The notes beneath the pieces are model-generated. The model ran no database searches, was not told where the DNA came from, and saw nothing but the letters and a program-made list of their open reading frames with translations. The translations under genes were made by a program, and so were the position numbers. Shown one piece after another: positions 33,745-45,102 of a stretch of 64,000 bases of DNA; positions within the stretch are counted from its first letter, which is position 1, and the number at the start of each line of letters is the position of its first letter. The DNA comes from Arthonia radiata (lineage: Eukaryota; Ascomycota; Arthoniomycetes; Arthoniales; Arthoniaceae), in NCBI GenBank assembly GCA_002989075.1, contig PSQN01000004.1, forward strand, positions 1,922,001-1,986,000, read 5' to 3'.

Positions 33745-36518
33745 TCACATCACAATCTGCAAGGACGTTAGCGGATTCGAGGACATCACACAGTCGGCAA
33801 GAACTAAATACTCACACATTCGCCCTCGTTCTTTGCATTTGGTACTCCCATCTGATCAAACGTCTTCGGCCCTGAGCCTGGCGGCCTGGATTGCGCTGGT
33901 GGTGGACGCGACGCTGCACCGGGCTTCTGGCCTGAAGACGGCGGAGCGCCGGATTGACTTGATACTGGTCGCCCGCCTTGCTGCGGTCTTCCTGATCCCA
34001 TGCCCTGTGACGAGCTAGGCCGTGATGGCGGTCTTCCTCCACCCATCATCGGTTGCTCGGGCCTGAGCATGCCCGGCACTTGCGGACCAGGCGTGCCGGT
34101 CATAGGCGGCTGCGACGGTCTTGAGTCGAACCCCTGACGACCTCCAGGCGCAGTAGGCGGTCGACTCATCTGCCCTGGCGGAGGTGTGGCATGCGCTGGT
34201 GGTGCGTATGGACGAGCACTCTGAGGCGGATAAGCTTGCATTGGCTCCTTTGGTGGTCGTGGAGGATATGGGCCGGATTGGGGTAGAGGTGCGCCGTGGC
34301 CAGCTACATTTGGCATTGAGCTGAGACGCTGCGGTTGCTGGCCATAGTGTCGACCGGCGTTCATGTCGCCGGTGCTTTGAGGGTGTCGAAGTGGTTGTTG
34401 TGGGCCTTGCCCATACCCTCCGGCTGGAGGCGGCGTGCCATGACCGTATTGACTCGCGGGCGCTGGAGAACCAAAGCCTGGTCGTCCACTGTTTGGCGCC
34501 TGTGCTGACATTGGCCTTTGTCCTGGTGGGCCGCCAAAAGCCTGGCCTGATGGCGCAGGTGAATCGTAGCTGCTGTTCGGAGGTGCATTGTGTCCAGGCA
34601 TGGCGACCCGACTGTCGGGGTACGAACCTGGTCCCCCGTGCCCGACGCGATCGTCGGTCGGATATGGCACAGCGGATGAGCTCCGAGGCGGAGGCGTACC
34701 ACGACCAGCTTCGTCAATGATAGATGGCAGCTGCTGTCCGATCCGTTGCTTTAATCGTGGGGGCCGGTTCCCCCTTTGCGACGCGTGGACAGATTTGATC
34801 CGTGACACAGCAATGTTGTTGTGGTCTTGCATCGACAACGCGCCAGTGCTATTGAGGCGTCGTAGTCCGTCGGCGGCTTCCTTGCTGCCGTCTTTTGCAG
34901 CTTTTTCGTACCATGCCTTCGCGTTCTCAACATCTTTGTTCACAAACCAGCCAATCTCGTGGAAATATCCCATGGCAAACTCGGCAGCCGGGAGTCCGCT
35001 CAATGCCGCTCGTTGTGCGTATTTGTAGGACAGCTCGTGATTGATTTGCAGGATGTTTTCATGACCGATCATGAACCACTTGCTAAGCGCCATCTCTGCT
35101 TCAGGTTCTCCCTGTCTCGCTGCTAGTGCGTTGTAGTGTATTGACAGCAACGGATTGAATTCACAATGCAGCGAAGCCACTTCGTATGCAGAGCCCATCT
35201 TCAGCTGTGCTTTACAAAAGCCCAGCTGAGCGGATCGCTCAATATAATAGCGAGCCCCATCAAGGTCTTGTGGAAGTAAATGATCTGGGATGTCAATCTG
35301 GGGCAAGTCTTTAGCCTGCAGCATGCCAAATACCTGAGCACTGAATTAGCCTGACTCGTGGCGACAGTGATACTTGCAGCTCACGTAAGCACCCTGAGGA
35401 GCATTGTCGTCCGCTGTATCAGCAGCGAAGCGGATGAGCTGGATGGCTCGCTGCTGATCTTGCGGTTGACCTAGCTGACCGAGAGCGTACACCATGCCCA
35501 TGCGCTGTCGACGGTCAGTGAGACGTGAGAGGTAGCATTGAGTCATTACTAACGTAGCAGCAAGCAGAGTCGCCAGCGGCTTCACCAGCTCGGAAATGCT
35601 GCAGCGCTGTGGCCGGGTTGCCAGTGGCCTCAAATTGCATGCCCATCCGATATTCTGCGCGTGGGTAGCCAACCTGAGCAGCCTTGCTAAAGCAGTTGAA
35701 CGCTTGTCGTTTGTCTTCCACGTAGCCAAATTTCCCAAACTCGTACCACATGCCCTGCAAGAAGAGAGCTCGAGGATGCTCTTGCGTAGCCATGTGCGAA
35801 ACGATGTTGAGCGCATCTTGTCGCAGCTGCCGTTCAGCCGTGGGAGTGCTCGGCCTGGGCCTTTGTATTGGCGCCAGTCGCCTGTCTTGTTCTGCGGCCA
35901 CATCGGTATAGTTCAGAGCATCGGTGGCCCAACCGATCTGGTCTTCGAAATTCGAGGAGCTGAGTATCGGCACTCGATCGCGCTCAAGCCTTGCGCCTCG
36001 CTCGTCTGCTGATTCTGGTACGTTCTCGGTACGAAAGGGAAGCTTGGGTATGCTGGGGAAGGTCTGTTCTTCTTGTTTTGGCGGTTGACCATAAGGTGGT
36101 GGCTGGTTCTGTGGGGTGGGGATGCTGCTAGCGGAGGAGACGCTGTAATTTGAGGGTGTGTATGATTGTTGCGGGCTTTGAAGTCCAGGCCGAGCGCCAG
36201 GAGCGGGCGTGCCGTGATCGTTGAGGTCGAGGTTTGCGAGGTTCGTCTGAATCTGGCCGGGCACTCCTGGATTAATACTGTAGAAAAGATGATCCATTAG
36301 TGAAGATCGAATGGGATTGGCAAACATGACGAAAGTCTGAGCAAGAGGGAGTCTGGCGGGTTCACGCGCACGCCGCCGGGTCGCAGGCGCTAGTGCTTAT
36401 AAACATACCGTTGCGGAGCCGGGGAAACGAGGTTATTGTCAGGAGGTTGGGGGTGATAATCATTCTGACCTGGCCCTGGGGCCCAGGTCGATCTCATGTC
36501 ACCTCCATAACCGGACAT
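33745..36518 (-). CDS. chs4: Chitin synthase activator Skt5/Chs4, Sel1 repeats and CaaX end
   Basis: This regulatory partner of class IV chitin synthase (Chs3 in yeast) recruits and activates it at the plasma membrane and septum. Exons: 36409-36518, 35554-36277, 35385-35504, 33816-35333, 33745-33756 (827 aa). The ATG at 36518 begins MSGYGGDMRSTWAPGPG. The in-frame ATG at 36327 lies inside intron 1. A disordered N-terminus is followed by Sel1 repeats (about residues 170-440: ALFLQGMWYEFGKFG, AEYRMGMQFEATGN, AQLKMGSAYEVAS, EFAMGYFHEIGWFV). A long Pro/Gly/Gln-rich tail follows. The final 12-nt exon adds Ile-Val-Met-stop after GEC, creating CIVM, a farnesylation-type CaaX box as in yeast Skt5. 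Retaining the last intron (33757-33815) gives CVSI instead. Confidence 0.93.
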
Positions 36519-37350
36519 GTTGGGGGCTTAGAGCTGAGGAGCATGAGCTGAGACACAGCGCATGAACGGACAGAGGGGGTGAGGGGACTGTCGCCGAAAG
36601 GAGAGAGAGGTAGCTGGAGGTGAGACGGAAGAGTTGGATGGTGGTTGGTTGGTTGTATGCTGTTGTCGCAGTCTCTTCGGCAACGGAGCTGATCGCACGT
36701 GGAGGGAGAAGCGGCCGGCGCAAACGATCGCTAGCGCCGGAGGATGAAAGCTTGGTCTTGTGCAAGATGTCTACTCATCTACGCAATCACCGTCTGACAG
36801 GTCAAAACATCTGTTGCAAAACGAGAGACGGCGTTACCTTCAGACAGCTTTCATGAAAGAGGTGGTGCAGGAGCATGGTTCTTGAAATACATCCACGACA
36901 TGCATCATTGCCACACTGCTTGGCAGCTCATCAGCCACTCGGGGGCGCAGACTTTCATCCCGTATCTCGAAACAACTGCCCTCGCCAACATCTTTAATGC
37001 AAGCGCGGTTCAGTTCGGTACAGTCGTTGTTTCTGTGCATAGGTTGCCGGCCGCAAAGCGCATGCTCATAATCAGATGCTGAGCTACTCTAGCAGACAAG
37101 AGGACGAGCCAGGTTGGAGCACATGCGCAAGAGCGACCTGATGTTTAGAACGGTCGCAGAGATGCTGAAGAGCTGGCTTGGCCATAACTTTCAGGCATTA
37201 TGTATTTGCTTATGCTACACAAACGCTCGGCTGCTAGCTTCCTTTGACGATGCAGTCTTCGTTGATGAGACGGTGTAGACCGTAGACGCCCTTGTTCCCT
37301 GTGAGCGATGCATCTGCAAGCTCTGCTGATGGCCAGTACACACCGATGAC
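36519..37350. other. Upstream region of Skt5/Chs4, no gene seen
   Basis: About 830 bases holding the Skt5/Chs4 promoter and the 3' end of the next minus-strand gene. A purine-rich run (36595-36620 on the plus strand) lies close upstream of the start. No supported ORF. Confidence 0.4.
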
Positions 37351-39833
37351 TCAATTGTTTGACTTCATTGCGCGCTTGAACGTAGAGGAAATGAACCGTG
37401 TGCCAGTCATCGCCGGCGGTGATAATGAGCCACCACTACGGGGCTGTTGCTTGATGGTCATCGGCTGCACTTCTTCGATCTGCGCGTACTGTCAGTCAGA
37501 CTTGCTCGTCATTGTTCACCACATTAGACCCTGACCTCTCCATCCTCCTTCGTCTCCTCTGCAACGGCATCTATCATCCTGTTGAGATAGTCATCTGCAG
37601 GTCCCATCCGCGAAACGCTGGATCGATGTGGCAGCGTAACCGCCCTCGTTCCCTGTGAGGATTTACGGCCGTTCCCAGAGCCGCCATGGCTACTACTCGA
37701 TGTCGGCTGCCAATCGATCAGTCTTCCCTCTGTCATCCGCTCATCAACGGGCTGTCTCTGAGCTGCATTGCGCTGCGTGTCAACACCAGCCCACCACGGG
37801 TGTTTCTCAGCAGCGTTTCCGAGACGGTTCATCGCGCTCGATCGGCCTGCCCCTGCCAGTGTGGGAAAGCCGCTGACTCGAATCGGAGCGAGTTGTTCGC
37901 GGTTTGCGCCAGTGCCTGCCGTATTCTCGTAGTACGGTTGAGCTGCCCGGGGCCCGCGAGGAGGCTCGATCTAGAGAAAAGTGTCAATAGAGCAACATCT
38001 GAAGAATGTTATATTTTCCAAAAACGTGCGTTAAGGCGATGCCGTCGCACCGGCTGCAACGCATTGCCTTTTCAGGCAGCGGAACAAAGTGTGTGGATGC
38101 TCTGAAACTTACCTGTAGCGGTGGGCTATGAGTAGGTCTCAACGAGGCTGTGGCGTGGACTTCCGAGTCCGTGAAGCCCAAAGCGAGCATACTCTTCTTG
38201 AGAGCACCCGTGCGCGCCAAGGGTGGAATGCGGGTGAAGAGCCGATGACACCACTCTTCGAGCAGCCAGAAGCTGTGGTACATTTGCGCCGAATAGGGAT
38301 CGAAGCCCAATGACTGTACATGGACGGGCCTCGTCACACACTTGGGTGGGCCTTCCTCGCACTTGCCGTACGATGCGTTACCCAGGAGATTCCTTAAAGA
38401 CCAGGCAATGCAGACATTGGCGATCTCGGGGACCCCAAAGTCAGCAGGATCTTGGAGCGCACGACGCATTGTGCGGTGGTTCTCGAACCCCCACTTAATC
38501 AGAGCAGCTGTCGTAACGAACAGAATGACCTCAATGCCGTGCTGCCTGGGGCAGTTCTGTTCCATGATTGTCAGCTGAGATTGCGTGTTTCTTTTGACCT
38601 TGTCTGAATAGGTATTTCTTGGAAGGCAGGAGCATGTAACTTACTGAGTTTTGGCAGCCCTTAGGGTGACTCTCTTGCTTGCAAGGGTAGAGCTTGTTGT
38701 AAAGGAATTCTTTATCATAACCTACGAGTAAGATGTCAGCACAGCCCGTTCTGGAGTTTAGTAGAATTCCAAACAAAGGAGTATAAAGCGGCGCCAGAGC
38801 GTAGGCTGCCCGGCAACGACTCTTGAGCGACAGAACGGATCGTATGGCTGCTCTGAGACCTACCCTTGGACAGAAGCTGGTCGAACCACAGCTTGTGACA
38901 GTCATAGATGGGTGACAATCTTCCGTTGGTGATAGTAAGCTGGGCAAGCCTTTCTGCTGGTATGCCTGGATGGGAATGAGCAATGCTCGCGACGTCGGGC
39001 CCCGGCACCGCCGGAAGAATAGCTGGGGCTGCCTTTTCAAGAGGACAGTAGCTGCTGATCGGCGGTACGGTCAGTATGAGTTGAGTTTGGAGAAGCTCCT
39101 CCATTCTGTTCACATACCTCGTGGTCGATGGACGATAGTAGTTGTTGACCACGGACGGTCGGTAGGAATCCATCGCCAGGCAGCGCGGCGCAGCACTTTG
39201 CCGAGAGCCTGCACCAACGCCGATACCATGGCGCGTTCCCTCAAAAGGAACCATCGCCATCCTGTTGGCATCCTGACTGTGCCCCACAGTCGATGAAGGG
39301 CCGGCTTGGGCGCGCTCCTAAAGTTTCGGGTGTTAGCAGAAGAATTATTTGGACCTGAACAGCATTGCCATTGGAGTTCCTAGGGGCTTTATGCGCGTTA
39401 TTGCATGATGCCAGCGATTGAGATCTTGATTGGGCCACGCAGGAGGCTGTGGACCTACTTCTTCAAGCTCGCTCGTCAGGCGAGCGCGCTTCCGACTCTT
39501 TGTCTTCTGATTATGGAGATCTTTCACGGCTTGGCGAAGAGCTTCTTGGATTCCGACATCTGGAATAAGTCGAATTAGCATTTCTACCGCTAGTGATTGG
39601 AAGCCTGCCGAACTCCTTTGGTCCCGATATCAGATGGGAAGGAGCGGGGCGTCTGATCTCGTACCTTGACCACAGTAGCGGATGGCATAAGAGGCGTCAT
39701 CACCATCATCGATAGGGTCCAGCTGGAGCTGCGAGAAGAGTTTGAAGAACTCGACTTCAGATGCATCAGGCCGGGCGGTGAGCGCCCGGTACTGCTCCGT
39801 GCTGAGGACGAGACAAAGTGGTCTCGATGCCAT
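37351..39833 (-). CDS. Unrecognised multi-exon gene carrying two or three introners
   Basis: The family is not recognised. Inferred exons: 39665-39833, 39459-39559, 39118-39317, 38864-39054, 38645-38721, 38113-38556, 37536-37970, 37351-37479 (581 aa). All junctions keep frame. The 63-nt intron 39055-39117 is frame-neutral and therefore less certain, as is the last one (donor GTCAGG; otherwise a stop occurs at 37524). Visible features: MASRPLCLVLSTEQYRAL start, a basic helix (HNQKTKSRKRARL), a Cys/His cluster (YDCHKLW, YPCKQESHPKGC, then NCPRQHG) that could bind a metal, a helical region (EVILFVTTAALIKWGFE, IANVCIAWSLRN), and a disordered Ser/Arg-rich tail. Introns 37971-38112 and 38722-38863 are 142-nt introner-like elements. 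Confidence 0.7.
37971..38112 (-). mobile_element. Introner-like element 3 (142-nt intron)
   Basis: This phase-0 intron is between PPLQ and IEPPRGP codons. It starts GTAAGTTTCAGAGCATCCA. At offsets 87-97 it has a TTTTTGGAA block in register with the other copies, and ends with TATTGACACTTTTCTCTAG. It is the most diverged of the four clear copies but equal in length and alignable without gaps. Confidence 0.75.
38722..38863 (-). mobile_element. Introner-like element 4 (142-nt intron)
   Basis: This phase-1 intron splits a Gly codon (LLSKG then YDKEF). It starts GTAGGTCTCAGAGCAGCCA. It shares CTTTGTTTGGAA (offsets 86-97) and TGTGCTGACAT (121-131) exactly with the 1305-1446 copy and ends CTCGTAG. 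It lies only about 600 nt from element 3 in the same gene. Confidence 0.85.
39318..39458 (-). mobile_element. Possible degenerate introner (141-nt intron)
   Basis: This phase-0 intron joins SELEE to ERAQAG codons. It has donor GTAGGT, a TGCTAACA branch block near the 3' end and acceptor CTTTAG. Its length (141 nt) and weak matches in register (GTAGGTC then CAG near offset 10, ACGCGC near offset 61) hint at a decayed member of the 142-nt family. The match is too weak to be sure. Confidence 0.35.
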
Positions 39834-41011
39834 GGCGTGCGAACGATCAGACAGGAGAGTGGGGTTCAGATCAATGATGAGCGATGGGAGAGCAATTCGA
39901 AGGAAACAAGAGAATAGATAGTGGAAGTGCGCGCGACAAAACGCGTCATGAGGAAGGAGCGGTCTCCCCTGGCAACCAACGGTGTTTACCATCAGCGTTC
40001 TCACATGACCATGGCAAGTGAACTTATGTGACGAGCGCAATCCATTGATTGAGAGATACATAGCTAAACACTCGAGCATCGCATTCACAAAATGTGCACG
40101 CCGGAGTCATAGATAAGAATGGTGGGATTTCCCGGACGTGATCGAAGTAACTACAAGCCTGGTGAGCTGCTGCAGGTGTTAGGATAGGTCACCGGCTGCA
40201 AAGGGCGCGTTCACATTCATATGCCGAGGATCCTAGGCTAACAGACGAATGGGTGACGTCGAGCGTAGGTGTAAGAGGATGCTGATACTGAGAATCGTCG
40301 TGGAGATACCAGAAAGCCAGCGTAGCTGGAACTCTGGAGACTGCGAGTTTGCTTGTCCTGCACAGAAGCTCTGCTAAGGATGACTCGACGACTGGGTTCA
40401 TTAATGGGCCGGCAAGCTATTCTGACACGCACAGCACCACCTTTTGGTTGACATCAAACGAATCACCCACCTTGCCTGGCGGCAGTCTTTATTGCTCGTC
40501 TCAGAGTCAGCAACGAAGAAGGGCTCCCCTGATGGCCCGTCAACCGCTTTTTGATAGCTCTGCACGTTCACGTCTGTCTCGCAGACTTTTGCTCGAAGCT
40601 CAATTGATGATACGCCGCGCACTTGACAAAGAGAGACGCAAACGTCCTATGACCAAGGCTTTGGAATTCCGCTCGTGGTGGGGTCGAAGAAAGTCAGCAC
40701 GTGAATCCCTCCACCACAGATCTCTGCGAAGGCGCCATGATAGCATAGCATAAAGTTTCCGTTGGGTGTGAGGGTCAGGAGAGGCTGGCCATGGTTGGAA
40801 GGGTCGAGGTGAAGTGGTGAAGTGGTGAAGTGGAAGCGACGCGTGACTGAGGATGAGACGCGTCTCGGGAGAACAGGACCCGATCTTGGCAGAGGTGTAT
40901 TGTTTACAGTGCAACGGACGTAAACATGCACAACCGCATACTTTTCATAGCATCTTCTTTTGGATCTTTTGGTCGCGCAGCGAACGTGCTGGGAAATCAG
41001 AAATCGTGGCA
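39834..41011. other. Divergent intergenic region, no clear gene
   Basis: About 1.2 kb between the unknown multi-exon gene (-) and the spindle pole body gene (+). ORFs of 104-152 codons exist, but none has recognisable features. A short tandem run of the 9-mer GAAGTGGTG (three copies) occurs at about 40811-40834. Confidence 0.4.
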
Positions 41012-44000
41012 ATGGTTGTCCCAGCCATAGATACTCCGCGCACTGACTTTGCCGCCTCCTTCACGCAAAATGGCCACCAGCTTGCCGACTTCACTCAATC
41101 ATCTATTCCATCTCCGTCCAAGGAAAGAAACGACCTCGTCCAAGGTTTGCGACGCCATCGAGGACTCGAGCAAAGGACGCCGCGATCACGGTCGGTATTT
41201 GCAGAGCGCAACAATCTCGCAAACGGCAAGCCAGAGTTCACGCCGTTGTTGAAGAGCGCAACCCGCAACCGATCGGCTTTTGCGGGCAAAGAAAACCTTG
41301 CTATCAATGGACATAAGCCTACTACACCCGCGGGGTTCCGCGAAAGCTACAGAAGCGACCTGCCAGACCTGCCGGAACATTCCTCGGTCTTGTTTGAAGA
41401 TGATACCGCTAGCGAGCAAGGCAAGTCAGCCACTCCGCAGCTACCGCATAGTAGCAGTAGTGTGGTAGCGACACCCGTTCCGGCGCTTGAGAGCAAAGGC
41501 CGAAACGGTCTAGGAGAAGCTCAGTATGGAAACCTGCGCGAACAAGAGGCTGTAAGTCCTTGATGCGTCCGAAACTCTCTAACGTGGACATTAATTGTGT
41601 TGTACAGCGCGTTGAGCAGCTCGACAAGGAAAACTTCGGCCTGAAGCTCAAGATTCATTACCTTGAGGAAGCATACAGAAAGAGCGGCAAAGAGTTCCAC
41701 GATGGCTTAGTAAAGCAACTCACCGACCTGCAGGTGGACAAGGTTACGTTGCAACGCGATCTCAAACACTACCGTCGGCAGCTTAGTCAAACCCAAAAGG
41801 AGCTCGACAACAAGCGCAAGACGGGGGACGCATCCGTCGACGCAGAACTTCAACGACTACAGCAAGCACTGTCAGATCGAGAGGAGGAAGTGAGGAGGCT
41901 GCAACACAGCGCAGATACAGCGGAAGATTGTCGAAGAGAGGCCGAAAAGCTACGCGATGAGGTTGGCGACCTCGAACATGAATTGCGACAGAAGGACCAG
42001 GAGCTCGATGAGAAGGATGAGCAGACCGAAGAACTCCAACGGTCAAGTGCTTCATCGCAACAGGTTGAAGATCTAAAGGCGCAGCTTGAGGAGCGCGAGG
42101 ATGATATCAAAGGCTTGCAGGATGCGTTACGAAGTGCAAGCGCTGATCATGACCGAAAGCTTCGGGAAAAAGATCGCGCGCTCGAATTGAAAGATGATGA
42201 GGTACGCGACCTGGAAGAAGAGCTCAAGAGCGCCAGCCGTGAGGAATCATTCGCAGCCAAAAGTCGCGAGATTGATGGTCACCAAGCTGCGATCGATCGC
42301 CTGCGACAGCAGCTTGAATCGTCTGCTGCAAAAGCCAAACAGGAACTCGCGGATCTCAGTTCACAGTTAGAGCAAGCAGAACGGAGAGCAGCGTCTGAGT
42401 CGCGGCAACGAGAAGGGGATGTCGACAAACGTGACCGTGAGATACGCACTCTGGAGCAGAAGTTGTCCAACGTTGAAGGCCGCAGTGAGGCAGCGGAGAA
42501 GCTTCAAGATCAAATTTCTGACCTCGAATCAGACCTTCAACAGAAGGAACGAAGCCTTGAGGAGAGGGAAGACCTTGTTGATGACCTCAGAAGCAAGATT
42601 CGGCAGATTGAAAGTGACTCAGATGAAGAGCTAATGGCCGCGCAGGATCGCATCCAAGAACTCGAAGTCGAGCAGGAGCGGAACCTCAAGGATCTGCAAG
42701 CGCTTCGAGATGCAGAGAACAAGGGCGATGCAAGCCGGTCGCAGGCTTTGGAGAGTGCTCAAGCCCGCATCGAAGAGCTTGAAAGTGCCTCTAGCCAAGC
42801 TCGAGAAACGGAAAGGCACCTGCAAAAAGAGACGCATCGTCTGCGGGACGATGTGAAGCATCTCGAGAACGAGCTAGACGAGAAGGAGAGTGCAGCGAAA
42901 GACAACACCAGCACTTGGGACCGACAGCGACGTACGCTTGAGGCTGATCGTGCACGAGCTAACGAGAAAGTAAAGAGCCTGGAGAGCGCAATTTCCCAAC
43001 TTCGTGAATCCGAAGGTACATTATCTGGCAAAGAAATGGCACTGCAGAAAATGCTGGAGGATGGCAGGAACCAGCATGAATCAGACTCGTCTGCCATGCG
43101 GAAGCAGATTGACGAGGCCACTGCCGAGCGTGATCAGCTCAAGTCTTCTTTGCAGAAGACCACCGCCCAGCTTCGTGATGCAGAGTCTCAGGGCTCTTCT
43201 GCCTCCCAGGGCGTACGAACTCTGCAAGATAAGATCCATTCTCTCGAAGACGAGATTGATGTCATGCAAACAACACACGATGAGGAAGCCTCGCGCTCGG
43301 AGGACGAGCTTGCTGCTGTACGCTCCGAGGCGGAGTCTCTGCGCCGCCAACTGTCAGGACTGAGGCAAGATCTCGCGAAGGCACAATCCAATCATGCCGC
43401 TGCCAAAGCAGCACTCGTCGACTTGCAATATTCGAACAAGCGCCACACGCCGAGCCCCAAGACTACACCTCCCGCCGCTCGTCAAATGCGTCAACGAGTC
43501 CAACAGCTTGAATCAGACATGCAGGCGGCAGCCAAGCTTGAGGCCGAGCTCAAAGAGGTTGACGATGAGCGGCGAGCTTTGCAACAGCGTCTTGAAGAAG
43601 CTGAAGCACGCCAGAGAGCATCACCCGATGACGCCGCCACGCTCGTCGACTCTGCTTCACCTTGCCGATCGCCCTCCCGCCAACGCACTTCAGAATCTGA
43701 ACTGTCTTCCCTTCGATCTCAGCTTGTCTCCCTCCACCAAGAACGCACCCAACTCGAAGACGACCTTGACCTCCTCACTTCTGATCTCGAAGTCGCCACT
43801 TCCGCCCGTGATGCCGCACTGACTACAGTCCGCGACCTCCGTAAACAGCTTGCCGACGCCACCCGCGCCGCAGACCACAAATATCACTCTCAAGTCGCCG
43901 AGTACGAACGCGACATTGCCAACCTCGAAGACGAACTCTCATCCGCCCGCGCCGCGCAAAGAGAACACGAGATCAAAGCCGACTCCGCGAACGCTACTGT

Positions 44001-44811
44001 CGCACGTTTGCGTAAGCGCCTTGAAGGGGCGGAGAATGACCTTGCCACTTCACGTGCACGCGAGCGGACAAGCAGTGAAAGCCCGGAGACGGGTCGACGA
44101 GAGCGCAGAGAACTGCAGGATGCAATCCGCCGCGCTGAGCGGAAGGTCGACGATCTACAAGCGCAACTGTCAGACCGCGACGCTGAGGTGCTGTCAACGC
44201 AGTCGCGTTATTCGGACCTGCAAAGTCAACTACAGACTCTGCAGAGAGATCGACGGGCCGCTCTTGCACGCGCGCAGAATCTGCAGAGTGAACTCGCCTC
44301 TCTGCGCGCGTCGTCAATTGACGATATCGCGTTGCAGAAGCTGCAGAATCGTCACGCTGCTGAACTTAGGGGGTTGGCTAAGCAGATCGAATACCTGTCT
44401 GCCAAGTGCTCGCGCGCAGAACGACTTCGACAAGATGCGGCCTTTGCGAAGGGTTACGTTGCCAAGGTGGTCGAGGTCTACGCGCGAGTACACAAGATGG
44501 ACCTCAGACTCGTGCGTGAGATGGGTGTTCATGTCCCGATCGAAGGGGAGCAGGTAGTGAGCACGCCGAAGAAGTTAGGTGGTGGCGTTGACGCTACGCC
44601 AAGAAGTGTGCGAAAGAGGCCTGTGCAAGAGGAGGTTGTGGCAAGAAGGAGGGAAAAGAGGCCAAGTCTGAGGCAAGTGGCTTACGTGGTTAGAGCGGCA
44701 GTGAGGATTAAAAAACGGCAAGAACATTGGGCAGAGTGCAGGAGGAATCATGAGAAGGTACTGGGAAAATGGCGAGCACTGAAGGAGGAGAGGAGGGCGG
44801 GCAAGGTGTAA
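41012..44811 (+). CDS. Spindle pole body coiled-coil protein, CM1 and PACT-like (Pcp1/PcpA type)
   Basis: This is a microtubule-organising scaffold that recruits gamma-tubulin complexes to the spindle pole body. Exons 41012-41551 and 41608-44811 (1247 aa). Exon 1 is a disordered, SP/TP-rich N-terminus. The 56-nt intron leads directly into a CM1 (centrosomin motif 1) segment: VEQLDKENFGLKLKIHYLEEA. About 850 residues of heptad-repeat coiled coil follow. Near the C-terminus, LAKQIEYLSAKCSRAERLRQ and KMDLRLVREMGV resemble a PACT domain, with a basic tail. CM1 plus PACT suggests Pcp1/PcpA (Spc110/pericentrin-like) rather than the ApsB/Mto1 type, which has CM1 but a different C-terminus. Long antisense ORFs come from the repetitive coiled-coil composition. 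Confidence 0.82.
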
Positions 44812-45102
44812 TTGGATATTGTAATGGTGCCTGGGTATTATTTCGTATCGGATACGTCCTGTGTTCGGGATGAATGAACGGTTTCTCAATCTAACCAAGG
44901 TGTCAGACCCTTGTATCTTGCAACACGTTTTGTTCTAGATATCGTGGATCGTGCGCACGTGTCTCATCAAGATGGACTGTACATCGCCCCCTCAAGAGTT
45001 CTCAGGATGCGAGCGGTGTGGAACTCTGTTGCTCGACGCGAATACTGCATGATGAACATGTACTGCAGCTCAACAAACTGGTACTGGACATATTGCCGCA
45101 CG

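Noticed and set aside
36325-36327. ATG at 36327 as the start of Skt5/Chs4
   Set aside because: It is inside intron 36278-36408. The spliced start at 36518 gives a typical fungal Skt5 N-terminus and a good intron (GTATGT...CTACAG).
40811-40834. GAAGTGGTG tandem repeat as a regulatory array or CRISPR
   Set aside because: Only three short direct copies without spacers; a simple microrepeat.
41783-43893. Many antisense ORFs opposite the coiled-coil spindle pole body gene
   Set aside because: They are Ser/Arg/Leu-rich mirror translations of Glu/Lys/Gln-rich coiled-coil codons and have no motifs.
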